A DNA stretch of 64,000 nucleotides from Streptomyces sp. MUM 2J (GTDB lineage: Bacteria > Actinomycetota > Actinomycetes > Streptomycetales > Streptomycetaceae), in the NCBI RefSeq assembly GCF_022414535.1, contig NZ_JADWYM010000035.1, positions 1 through 64,000 on the forward strand, read 5' to 3'. Positions 8,459-16,888 of this stretch are shown piece after piece. Positions within the stretch are counted from its first letter, which is position 1; every line of letters begins with the position of its first letter. The translations under genes and the position numbers were made by a program. A model generated the notes under the pieces. That model saw only the letters and a program-made list of their open reading frames with translations, was not told the origin of the DNA and searched no databases.

Positions 8459-9444
8459 TTCTGGTGCTGGTCGAGACCGAGAACGGCGCCGCGAGCGAGG
8501 TCTCGCTGGAGACGCTCGCCTTCGCCCGGTCGCTGGCGGCCGAGGGCGGCGGTATCGCCATCCGCGCGGTCGTGGTCGGCGCGGTCGAGGACCGCGACGC
8601 GCTGGCAGCCGAACTCGGCGCCCACGGCGCGGCCGAGGTCCACCAGGCGGTGGGCGAGGGGTTCGTGTCGTACGCCGGGGCCGCCTGGGCGGCGGCGCTG
8701 CAGGCGATCCGCGAGTCGACCCGCTCCGTCGTGGTCACCGCTGCTGGCTCGCCCCGGGGCAACGAGGTGCTGGCGCATCTGGCCGCCAGGCTCGACGTGC
8801 CCATGGCCGCCAACGTGGTCGCGTTCCACGGGCTCGCGCCGTTCGTGGTGACCCGCCAGGTGGTCGGCGGCGCGGCACTGGAGGAGACGAAGCTCGACCA
8901 GCGGCCCGCGGTCTTCTCCGTCGCCGGCCACTCGTGGACCGCTTCACCGGTGGCGGACGCGTCGCCCGCCACCTGGGTGGAGATCACCCCCGAGGTGGCG
9001 GACTCCGACCTCGTGGCGCGGGTCGTGGCGACGGGCACCAAGGAGGTCGACCACTCCGACTCGCTGAAGTCCGCCAAGGTCGTCGTGGGTGCCGGACGCG
9101 GGGCGGGTGGTGCGGACGGCTTCGGCGCGGTCGCCGAACTCGCAGAGTTGCTCGGCGGCGCGGTCGGGGTGTCCCGGGTGGTCACCTCGCTGGGCTGGCG
9201 GCCCCACCACGAGCAGGTCGGCCAGACCGGCTCCCGGATCAGCCCGGACCTGTACGTCCCCTGCGGCATCTCCGGTGCCATCCAGCACTGGGCCGGCTGC
9301 GCGTCGTCGAAGACGATCCTCGCGATCAACACCGATCCCGAGGCGCCGATGATGACCAAGGCGAACTACGCCGTCGTGGGCGACATGCACGAGGTCCTCC
9401 CGGCGATCATCGAAGAGCTCAGGTCGCGCGGGGTGACCGGGTGA
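8455..9444 (+). CDS. etfA: Electron transfer flavoprotein alpha subunit
   Basis: A 329-residue ETF alpha subunit starting MILVLVETENGAASEVSLET. The C-terminal FAD-binding domain shows VVVGAGRGAGGADGFG, SLGWRPHHEQVGQTG, ISPDLYVPCGISGAIQHWAG and ILAINTDPEAPM. It binds the FAD that shuttles electrons from the dimethylglycine dehydrogenase to the membrane Fe-S protein encoded next. Start fixed by the ATGA overlap with etfB. Confidence 0.95.
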   Translation: MILVLVETENGAASEVSLETLAFARSLAAEGGGIAIRAVVVGAVEDRDALAAELGAHGAAEVHQAVGEGFVSYAGAAWAAALQAIRESTRSVVVTAAGSPRGNEVLAHLAARLDVPMAANVVAFHGLAPFVVTRQVVGGAALEETKLDQRPAVFSVAGHSWTASPVADASPATWVEITPEVADSDLVARVVATGTKEVDHSDSLKSAKVVVGAGRGAGGADGFGAVAELAELLGGAVGVSRVVTSLGWRPHHEQVGQTGSRISPDLYVPCGISGAIQHWAGCASSKTILAINTDPEAPMMTKANYAVVGDMHEVLPAIIEELRSRGVTG

Positions 9445-9806
9445 GGCACGTGACGACTGCCGAGTGACCCGCCGCAGCGGGAGCCGAGGAGGACGTCACC
9501 GCCGCTGCGAATCGGCTCACCGCCCTGGAGTGAGGCTGCGGCGCCTGCGAAGGAAGCCGCAGCCTCCTCCGCTCCGTGAACCCTGAGAAGGCCGGATCCG
9601 CACCCCGCGGATCCGCACCCACGTGCGGTGGTGCCGGCCGGCGCTGCTGCTCGTCCGGGCCGCCGAGACCGCCGCCGGCGACACCCGGCGCCACGTGCGG
9701 CACGTGCTGGACCGCATGCACCTGGTCACCCTGGCCACCCCCGGCGGGCGAGTCGCGCAACGCTCCGCCACGCCCCCGGTCAGAAGACCGCCCTTGAGGA
9801 GCCCCG
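9445..9806. other. Intergenic region with hairpin, no clear gene
   Basis: A 362-base gap. An 11-bp inverted repeat, GAGGCTGCGGC (9532-9542) with GCCGCAGCCTC (9556-9566), could attenuate or end the etf transcript. A 60-codon open stretch after it has coding-like composition but no recognisable motif. Confidence 0.5.
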
Positions 9807-12398
9807 ATGCAGATCTTCGCCCTGGCGGCGTCGCTGGCGCTCACGCTGGCCGCCTTGTTCGTCCTGGTCCCCGCTGTCCGGAGCATGCTCCGGGTGATCC
9901 GGACGGGCGGGCCCGCGAGCCCGAGCCGCACCGACGATCCGGTCGCCCGTACGGTCACCATGCTCAGGGAGACCGTGCTGCACACCCGGATGCTCCAGTG
10001 GACCTGGGTCGGCGTCATGCACTGGTTCGTGTTCGCGGCGTTCCTCTTCCTGAGCACCGCGGTCGTGGGCGCCTACGTCCAGTTGTTCGACCCCGAGTGG
10101 GCGTGGCCGATCGTGGGCCACTGGTACCCCTTCGAGTGGTTCAGCGAGTTCATCGGCGCGCTGAGCACGGTCGGCATCATCTGGCTGATCGTCTATCGGC
10201 AGAAGCACCACCCCCGCAGCGAGGGCCGCGGGAGCCGGTTCTTCGGCTCGACGTTCTGGCAGGCCTACTTCGTGGAGTACCTGGCCCTGCTGGAGGGTGC
10301 GGCGATTCTGTTCATCCGGGGAGCGGAGTTCCACCTCGCCGACCATGAGTCCGCGCCCCGCGCGCATTTCCCGCTCTCATCCTGGCTCGGTGACGCGCTC
10401 TACCCGGCCGGTCAGGGCACCAACGAGAACCTCGTCTGTCTCGTCGCGTTCTTCAAGATCGCGCTGGCGATGGTCTGGCTGATCGTCATCGGCCGCAACC
10501 TGACCATGGGCATCGCCTGGCACCGGTTCACCGCCTGGTTCAACATCTGGTTCAAGCGTGAGTCCTCGGGCCGTACGGCGCTGGGCGCGGTCAAGCCGCT
10601 CGCGGTCGACGGCAAGGCGGTCACCCTGGACGACATCGACGACCTCCGCGAGGACGCCGCACTCGGCGTCGGAGCGATCGAGGACTTCTCCTGGAAGAGC
10701 CTCCTCGACTTCACCACCTGCACTGAATGCGGTCGCTGCCAGTCGCAGTGTCCGGCCTGGCACACCGCTAAGCCACTCTCGCCGAAGCTGCTGATGAAGG
10801 GCCTGCGTGAGCACACCTACCGCAAGGCCGCCGGACAGGCCGGACACGCCCAGCGGGCGCTGATCGGCAAGGGCGACGCGGGCGAGGGATTCTACAATCC
10901 CGAGGGCGGCGACTTCGTCATCGACGGGGACGTGCTCTGGTCGTGCACGACGTGCGGCGCCTGCGTCGAGCAGTGCCCGGTCGACATCGAGCATGTCGAC
11001 CACATCGTCGACATGCGCCGCTACCAGGTGCTCATCGAGTCGGACTTCCCCGCCGAACTCAACCAGCTCTTCAAGGGCCTTGAGACCAGGGGCAATCCCT
11101 GGAACATGGCACCGAGCGCGCGCATGGACTGGGCCAGGGGCCTGCCGTTCGAGGTCAGGGAGGTCGGCAATGACCTGGAGTCGCTGGAGTCGGTCGACTG
11201 GCTGTTCTGGGTCGGCTGCGCCGGCGCCTACGAGGACCGGGCCAAGAAGACCACCCGCGCGGTCGCCGAGCTGCTCCACATGGCCGGCGTTTCCTTCGGC
11301 GTGCTCGGCAACCGCGAGACCTGCACCGGCGACTCGGCCCGCCGCGCCGGCAACGAGTTCGTCTACCAGGCCCTGGCCCGGGAGAACGTCGAGACCTTCA
11401 AGGAGTTCAAGGTAAGGAAGGTCGTCGCGACCTGCTCCCACTGCTTCAACACACTCAAGAACGAGTACAAGGCCTTCGGCATCGAGCTCGAGGTCGTCCA
11501 CCACACCCAGCTGCTCAACCGGCTCGTGCGCGAGGGCAGGCTGACCCCGGTCGCCCCCGAGGACGGCGCGAACAAGCGGTCGATCACGTACCACGACCCG
11601 TGTTATCTCGGCCGGCACAACCAGGTCTACAGCCCGCCGCGCGAGCTGCTGCAGGTGCTGCCGGGCACCTCGTACGTCGAGATGGAGCGCAACTCGGAGC
11701 GGTCCTTCTGCTGCGGGGCCGGCGGCGCCCGGATGTGGATGGAGGAGAGCCTCGGAGAGCGGATCAACATGAACCGCAGCGCGGAGGCGGTCGGCACCGG
11801 CGCCGACCAGATCGTGGTCGGCTGTCCGTTCTGCCGGGTGATGCTCTCCGATGGAGTCACGGCACTCCAGGCCAAGTCCGAGGCCCGCGACGAGGTCGAG
11901 GTCCTCGACGTCGCACAGATGCTGCTCGCCTCGGTCAAGGCCGGTGAGAACGCGGCCGAGGCCGAGAAGGCGCCCGCCGCAGCTCCTGCCACCCCGGCCA
12001 CCCCAACTGCTCCGGCTGCCCCGACTGCCGCTGCTCCGGCGGAGCCCGGCGCCTCCGGCGCCGCCGGGGCGTCGTTGTTCGACGGGACACCCGCCGAGCC
12101 ACCCACGCGACCGGCCTCCGGGGCGTCGCTGTTCGACGAGCCCACAACCACGCCGACCGCTCCCGCCACCACAAGCAGCTCACTCTTCGACGTCCCGGCC
12201 GACGGAGCTCCGCCGCGCGCGACCACCTGGACGCCGGAGCCGGCGGGCGAGGGCACCGCTGAGCCCACACCGTCAGGCTCCCTCTTCGCCATCGAGGAGG
12301 AGCCGGCTACCGGCGCTGCTCAGCCGACGGCGGAGCCGCAGCCCTCGACCGAGCGGCCCACGGCACCGGAGGAGCCGAAGGGCCTCTTCGACCACTGA
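9807..12398 (+). CDS. Membrane Fe-S oxidoreductase (ETF to quinone, DgcB-like), with repeat-bearing tail
   Basis: An 863-residue protein. Residues 1-250 contain several membrane helices, including an N-terminal hydrophobic start and VGVMHWFVFAAFLFLSTAVV. Two ferredoxin-type clusters follow (CTECGRCQSQCP and CTTCGACVEQCP). Then come two CCG heterodisulfide-reductase domains (WVGCAGAYEDR with CSHCFNTLKNEY, and HDPCYLGRHNQV with SFCCGAGGARMW). This set-up is known for proteins passing electrons from dimethylglycine or acyl-CoA ETF to menaquinone. The final 150 residues are Ala/Pro-rich and disordered-looking, with five copies of a short SLFD-type motif. Good GAGGAG site. Last gene of the operon, followed by an intrinsic terminator. 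Confidence 0.87.
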   Translation: MQIFALAASLALTLAALFVLVPAVRSMLRVIRTGGPASPSRTDDPVARTVTMLRETVLHTRMLQWTWVGVMHWFVFAAFLFLSTAVVGAYVQLFDPEWAWPIVGHWYPFEWFSEFIGALSTVGIIWLIVYRQKHHPRSEGRGSRFFGSTFWQAYFVEYLALLEGAAILFIRGAEFHLADHESAPRAHFPLSSWLGDALYPAGQGTNENLVCLVAFFKIALAMVWLIVIGRNLTMGIAWHRFTAWFNIWFKRESSGRTALGAVKPLAVDGKAVTLDDIDDLREDAALGVGAIEDFSWKSLLDFTTCTECGRCQSQCPAWHTAKPLSPKLLMKGLREHTYRKAAGQAGHAQRALIGKGDAGEGFYNPEGGDFVIDGDVLWSCTTCGACVEQCPVDIEHVDHIVDMRRYQVLIESDFPAELNQLFKGLETRGNPWNMAPSARMDWARGLPFEVREVGNDLESLESVDWLFWVGCAGAYEDRAKKTTRAVAELLHMAGVSFGVLGNRETCTGDSARRAGNEFVYQALARENVETFKEFKVRKVVATCSHCFNTLKNEYKAFGIELEVVHHTQLLNRLVREGRLTPVAPEDGANKRSITYHDPCYLGRHNQVYSPPRELLQVLPGTSYVEMERNSERSFCCGAGGARMWMEESLGERINMNRSAEAVGTGADQIVVGCPFCRVMLSDGVTALQAKSEARDEVEVLDVAQMLLASVKAGENAAEAEKAPAAAPATPATPTAPAAPTAAAPAEPGASGAAGASLFDGTPAEPPTRPASGASLFDEPTTTPTAPATTSSSLFDVPADGAPPRATTWTPEPAGEGTAEPTPSGSLFAIEEEPATGAAQPTAEPQPSTERPTAPEEPKGLFDH

Positions 12399-12424
12399 TC
12401 GCTCCGCCCCGGCGAAAGATCCGC

Positions 12425-12462
12425 CCCCCTGTGCCGGATTCCCGGCGCAGGGGGTGCTTTTT
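12425..12462 (+). terminator. Intrinsic terminator of the dimethylglycine-etf operon
   Basis: CCCCCTGTGCCGG pairs with CCGGCGCAGGGGG around a four-base loop, followed by TGCTTTTT. The T run makes this the clearest factor-independent terminator in the window. Confidence 0.85.
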
Positions 12463-12659
12463 CAGGCTGACGCGGCAGCCGAGCGGTCGACCAGGTCCTG
12501 TGCCCGGCGGTCCGGCCGGCGCTCAGCCGTCCGGCCGGTGGTGACGACGCCAGGTGCACGGCGGGTGCGCCCAGGACGGCGCCGCACAGCGGGGTGCAGG
12601 CGCCCACCCCACCCGGGCGGAGGTCCCGGTCCGCAGCCGACCGGCGAGTTCGCGGACAG

Positions 12660-13391
12660 TCAGAGTACGCCGCGGATCTCACGGGCAAAGCCGGCGATGT
12701 GCTCGCGGGTGAGGCGCTCGGCGCGGTCGGCGTCGCCGTCGGCGACGGCGTCGAGCAGGTCCGCGTGCTCGGTGACGTGGTGTGCAAGGTCGGGAAGCCG
12801 ATCGATGACCAGGCACCAGATGCGGGTGGCCAGGTTGTCGTAGCGGATCAGCACGTCCTCGAGGTGCGGGTTGCCGCTCGCCTTGTAGATGAGCCGGTGC
12901 AGAGCCATGTCCGTCCGCATCAGTGCGGTGCGATCATCGCGAGGGATTTCGAGGCTCCTCACCTCGTCGGCCTTGGCTCGCAGCACGTCGCGCATGGCGC
13001 TACCGGCGTGGACGGCGGCCCTCCGTGCCGCGAACGGCATGAGCTGCTCGCGGATGTCGGAGATCGCGCCGAGCTCGGTCACGTCGATGGTGGTGGCGAA
13101 TGTGCCCCGGCGCGGGTAGGACACCACGAGATGGTCGGTCTCGAGCCGCTTGAGCGCCTCGCGGAGGGGCGTACGCCCGACGCCGATCTCCTCGGCGAGC
13201 TGGCTGTCGTTGATCGGCTCGCCGGGCCGGATGTCGAGCATGATCAATCGATCCTGGAGGCGCTCGTAGGCCAGGTCGGCCAATGACATCGGCGCCGCGT
13301 CAGTCACGGGGGAGACTTCGGGGCTGCTCGTCTTTCGGCCGCCTCTTCGTACGCGCGGGACTGTTGGCATCGAATGCCCTGCCTCTGACAT
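12660..13391 (-). CDS. GntR-family regulator, FCD subgroup
   Basis: Up to 243 residues. An N-terminal winged helix (SLADLAYERLQDRLIMLDI, INDSQLAEEIGVGRTPLREALKRLE) is followed by an all-helical FCD domain with metal-type histidines (DMALHRLIYKASGNPHLE, HVTEHADLLDAVADGDADRAE). FCD regulators of this kind respond to small carboxylates or amino acids. It stands between the ETF operon and the betaine transporter, and an ATATATCAGGTT element directly precedes the start, matching those before the dimethylglycine dehydrogenase gene, so autoregulation and control of that operon are likely. The ATG at 13391 has little ribosome site; a later ATG at residue 8 is possible. Confidence 0.88.
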   Translation of the reverse strand: MSEAGHSMPTVPRVRRGGRKTSSPEVSPVTDAAPMSLADLAYERLQDRLIMLDIRPGEPINDSQLAEEIGVGRTPLREALKRLETDHLVVSYPRRGTFATTIDVTELGAISDIREQLMPFAARRAAVHAGSAMRDVLRAKADEVRSLEIPRDDRTALMRTDMALHRLIYKASGNPHLEDVLIRYDNLATRIWCLVIDRLPDLAHHVTEHADLLDAVADGDADRAERLTREHIAGFAREIRGVL

Positions 13392-13397
13392 ACTTCA

Positions 13398-13410
13398 AAT
13401 ATATCAGGTT
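13398..13410. promoter_or_regulatory. GntR-type operator upstream of gntR
   Basis: AATATATCAGGTT, closely related to GTATATCAGTT at 5092-5102, lies within 20 bases of the gntR start codon. Confidence 0.45.
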
Positions 13411-13774
13411 GCAGTGGTCGGCGTACCGACCCGCCCGCCGGCGGAGGCGGACCCGGAGATCCGGCCCGTGATCGACACCGGCCTGAAGCGCCGGCAAACG
13501 ATACCGGAGTGCTCGTATCGGAGAACTTCGGCCCTCCGCCGCCATGGAGCCAGGACCGGTGTCGGCCGCACGTACGCGGAGAGCCACCCGGGCCGCCTAC
13601 CGCAACAGGTGCGACGCGACGGCCGCTCCCACGCTTCCACCGGGAGCGCGTACGCCTCCACCCGGCACCCAGCCAGTAGGAGGAGTTCGACGCCTGTCGC
13701 CAGAGCGGGCGTCAAGGCGGCGGTGGCATCGGAGAGTCGGTGGCACCGGAGAGGCAGCCCGAGACACGAGGAGG

Positions 13775-13830
13775 CCCGGCAGGCTGTCGGCACAGCCTGG
13801 CCCGGCAGGCTGTCGGCACAGCCTGCCGGG
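13775..13830 (-). terminator. Tandemly duplicated terminator hairpin of the betaine transporter operon
   Basis: The second copy (13801-13830) pairs CCCGGCAGGCTGT with ACAGCCTGCCGGG around CGGC, a perfect 13-bp stem. The first copy (13775-13800) is the same sequence with its last bases altered. Both lie just after the substrate-binding protein gene. Confidence 0.7.
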
Positions 13831-13887
13831 ACCATCTCAGGGTTGCGTCCGGTCCTCGGCCGAGTGCAGCGACACGGCCGAGGCGCC

Positions 13888-14865
13888 CTACTTCAGCCAG
13901 GCGTCCACCTTGTCGCGGTTGGCCTCGACCCACTTCTCCGCCGCGGCCTCGGCGGTCATCTTGTCCTCGGCGATGTACTTCGCCACGACGTTCTGGTCGT
14001 CGTTCGTCCAATTGAAGTTCTTCACCAGGCCATAGGCCGGACTGCCCGACTCGGCGAACTTCGCACTGACGATCTTGTCCAGCTTGTACACCGGGTAGTC
14101 ACAGGCGACCTTCGCGGTGTCGGCGTCGCAGCCCTCCTTGTAGTCAGGCAGCTTGACCTTCGCGAGCGGCACCTCGGACATGAACCACTGTGGCTCGTAG
14201 AAGTAGCCGATCACCCATTCCTTGTCCTTCTCCGCCTTGCGGAAGGCCTGGATGAGGGCGGTCTCGCTGCCCGCGTACACGACCTTGTAGTCCAGCTTGA
14301 GGTTCTTCACCAGGGCTTCGTCGTTGGTGACGAACGAGGGGTCGCCGTCGAGGAGTTGACCCTTGCCACCGGACTCGGACGTCTTGAACTCGGCCGCGTA
14401 CTTGTTGAGGTTGCTCCAGTCGAGGATGTCCGGGTGAGCCTTGGCCAGCCACGGCGGCACGTACCAGCCGATGAGGCCTTCGTTGCCGGTCGGGCCGGCG
14501 TCGACGGCTGTCTTCTGGTCGGTGATGTACTTCTTCTTCAAGTCGTCGTGGCCCCAGTTCTCGACGACGGCGTCGACCTCGCCCGTCCCGAAGCCCTGCC
14601 AGGCGATCTCTTCCTTCAGGTTCTTCTTGGTGACCTTGCAACCGAGGTCCTTCTCCGCGACGTAGGCGATGACGGCCGCGTTGGCCTCGTACCCCACCCA
14701 CGGGTTGACCGCGAGGTTGAAGGTGCCGCACGTGCCGGAGCTGCCCGAGCCGCCGGCCTCCGAGGAGCTGTCACCGACCTTCGTGCCGCCGCAGGCGGTG
14801 AGGGTGAGGCCGAGGACCGCTATGCCGGCCGCGCCGACTCTCCATTGTCTTGCTTGCCTTGCCAT
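13888..14865 (-). CDS. Glycine betaine/proline ABC transporter, substrate-binding lipoprotein
   Basis: A 325-residue exported lipoprotein: signal peptide ending in the lipobox LTAC (Cys about 25), a Ser/Gly-rich linker, then an OpuAC/ProX-type binding domain (LAVNPWVGYEANAAVIAYVA, EAVVENWGHDD-like VDAVVENWGHDDL, GWYVPPWLAKAHPDI, YFYEPQWFMSE). Trp and aromatic residues such as these form the cage for quaternary amines in the family. It is the last gene of a three-gene operon, 13 bases after the permease. AAGGAG site. Two internal cysteine pairs (CGTFN/LGCKV and EGCDADTAKVACDY) may form disulfides outside the cell. Confidence 0.92.
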   Translation of the reverse strand: MARQARQWRVGAAGIAVLGLTLTACGGTKVGDSSSEAGGSGSSGTCGTFNLAVNPWVGYEANAAVIAYVAEKDLGCKVTKKNLKEEIAWQGFGTGEVDAVVENWGHDDLKKKYITDQKTAVDAGPTGNEGLIGWYVPPWLAKAHPDILDWSNLNKYAAEFKTSESGGKGQLLDGDPSFVTNDEALVKNLKLDYKVVYAGSETALIQAFRKAEKDKEWVIGYFYEPQWFMSEVPLAKVKLPDYKEGCDADTAKVACDYPVYKLDKIVSAKFAESGSPAYGLVKNFNWTNDDQNVVAKYIAEDKMTAEAAAEKWVEANRDKVDAWLK

Positions 14866-14878
14866 GGTCAGTTGCTCC

Positions 14879-16888
14879 TTACGCGCTGGTACGTCGCGCC
14901 GCTGCCTGAGTGATCCGGTCGAACATGACTCCGAGAAGGACGATGGCGAGCCCTGCGGCGAGCCCCTTCCCGTACAGCTGTCCCTGCGAGAAGCCGGCCA
15001 CGACGTCGTAGCCGAGGGCGCCCGCGCCTACCAGGCCGCCCACTACAACCATCGACAGCACGTAGATCAGGCCCTGGTTGGTCGCCAGAGTCAGAGCGCC
15101 GCGCGCCATCGGCAGTTGAACCTTGGTGATGATCTGCCAGGTGCTGCACCCGGCAGAGGTGGCCGCCTCCACGGTGGTCGCGGGCACGTTCCGCACGCCG
15201 TCCGCGATGATCTTCATGGCGACGGGAGCCGCGTAGACCACGGCGGCGACGATCGCGGTGAAGCGGGTCGCGCCGAACAGAGCGAGGAAGGGCACGAGGT
15301 AGACGAACGGCGGCATGACCTGTGCCGCGTCCAGGCTCGGCCGCAGCAGCCGGTCCGCCACCGCACTGCGTCCCATCCACACGCCGACGACGACACCGAG
15401 CAACATCACGAGCACGGTCGCTACGAGGGTCGACGCCAGCGTCGTCATGCTGTCCGACCACACACCGGTGCCGAGCAGCAGACCCACGCAGACGGCGGTG
15501 GTGACCCCGGCGCGCCAGCCGCCGAGCACGACACCGAGCGCGACCAGTGCCGCGCCGACGAGCCACCACGGGGAGTCGGTGAGCAGTGCCTGGAAGGGAT
15601 TGAGCAGACCGTTGGTGACCGCGTCCCGGAAGGCGTTGCTGATGCCCGAGAGGTTGTCCTGCACCCAGGTGGTCACGTTGTCAGCCGTGTTCGAGACGAC
15701 ATCGCCGGCGCTTCCCTCACCGGGGAACTCCGCCGCCCACAGATAGGTGTGGGAGAGGTGGAGCAGGACCGCCGTGACCACCGCGCCCGCCGCCAGCAGC
15801 GGACGTCGCCAGGACAGGAAGCGGTTCGTCGCACGCCGTGCGGCCTCCTCGCGTGCGCTCGCCGCCGTGGTGACCCGGTCCAGCACGATGGCCATGACGA
15901 CGATGGCCAGACCCGCGTTGAAGGCCGCGCCGACGTCGAGCGTCTGGAGCGCCTCGATGACCGTCTTGCCGAGCCCGGGCGCGTCGATCAGGGCGGCGAT
16001 CGTCACCATGGCCAGGGCGGCCATGATGGTCTGGTTCACGCCCATCACCACGGTTCGCCTGGACATCGGCAGCAGCACCTTCGTCAAGGTCTGCCGTCGG
16101 GTGGCGCCCAGCGAGTCGGCCGCCTCGACCGTGGTCTGCGGCACGGAGCGGATGGCGTGCGCGGTGATGCGAATCGCGGGCGGCGCCGCGTAGATCAGCG
16201 TGGCGATGGTGGCGGACGCCGGACCGATGAGGAAGAACAGGGTCAGCGGTGCCAGGTAGACGAAGGTGGGCATCGTCTGCATGAAGTCCAGGAAGGGTGT
16301 GATGATCCGGTTGAACCGGTCGGACAGCCCCGCCCACACGCCGAGCGGGATCGCGAACAGCAGCGCCACGAACACGGCGGAGACCGTGAGCGCCAGGGTG
16401 TCCATGCTCTCCTGCCACAGGCCCTGCAGGCCCAGGAAGGTGAAGCCGGCCACCGCCAGCAGCGCCACCCTCCAGTTGCCCACGGCCCAGGAGACATAGC
16501 CCGCGACGCCGACGACACCGAGCCAGCCGATCTGCGGGACGGGGCGGTCGGCGGAGGACTGCGAGATCAGCTCCTGCACGAACGTCACCAGGGAGTCGAT
16601 GACCAGGCGAACCTCGTTGAAGAAGTACAGGAAGAGCGGGTTGGAGTTGCGGTTGGCGCCGATCGAGTCGTTGGCGTCGTTGAACCACCGGTGCAGATCG
16701 GTCAGGTCCGCCGCCGCCAGGCCAAGGGTCTGCTTTCCCCGCAGCACGAGGAACAGCACCAGCCAGACGACGAAGATCGCGGCCACCACGACGGACCGGT
16801 CGGCCTCACGCACCCTCTTGACGGGAGCGGCTTGCCGCACGGCCTGGCCACTCTCCGGCTTCTCCGTTTCCTCCACGGCGACGGTCAT
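14879..16888 (-). CDS. Glycine betaine ABC transporter permease with two fused membrane domains
   Basis: A 669-residue membrane protein made of two consecutive binding-protein-dependent permease domains, each with its own EAA-type loop (VEAADSLGATRRQTLTKVLLP and VEAATSAGCSTWQIITKVQLP). ProW/OpuAB permeases usually have one such domain and act as dimers; here the pair is covalently linked. The N-terminal 110 residues carry extra helices. The start overlaps the stop of the ATPase gene (TGATG), so the two are coupled. It would form the channel for betaine uptake with the lipoprotein and the ATPase. Confidence 0.92.
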   Translation of the reverse strand: MTVAVEETEKPESGQAVRQAAPVKRVREADRSVVVAAIFVVWLVLFLVLRGKQTLGLAAADLTDLHRWFNDANDSIGANRNSNPLFLYFFNEVRLVIDSLVTFVQELISQSSADRPVPQIGWLGVVGVAGYVSWAVGNWRVALLAVAGFTFLGLQGLWQESMDTLALTVSAVFVALLFAIPLGVWAGLSDRFNRIITPFLDFMQTMPTFVYLAPLTLFFLIGPASATIATLIYAAPPAIRITAHAIRSVPQTTVEAADSLGATRRQTLTKVLLPMSRRTVVMGVNQTIMAALAMVTIAALIDAPGLGKTVIEALQTLDVGAAFNAGLAIVVMAIVLDRVTTAASAREEAARRATNRFLSWRRPLLAAGAVVTAVLLHLSHTYLWAAEFPGEGSAGDVVSNTADNVTTWVQDNLSGISNAFRDAVTNGLLNPFQALLTDSPWWLVGAALVALGVVLGGWRAGVTTAVCVGLLLGTGVWSDSMTTLASTLVATVLVMLLGVVVGVWMGRSAVADRLLRPSLDAAQVMPPFVYLVPFLALFGATRFTAIVAAVVYAAPVAMKIIADGVRNVPATTVEAATSAGCSTWQIITKVQLPMARGALTLATNQGLIYVLSMVVVGGLVGAGALGYDVVAGFSQGQLYGKGLAAGLAIVLLGVMFDRITQAAARRTSA

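Larger units (their letters stand above)
13392..13887. other. Intergenic region between gntR and the transporter operon
   Basis: About 500 bases. It holds the operator at 13398-13410 and a duplicated hairpin at 13775-13830. The middle has open frames but none with recognisable motifs or a supported start. Confidence 0.5.

Noticed and set aside
13775..13830. Duplicated hairpin as a mobile-element end or attachment site
   Set aside because: The position right after an operon and the perfect stem-loop fit a duplicated terminator; no transposase or integrase is nearby.
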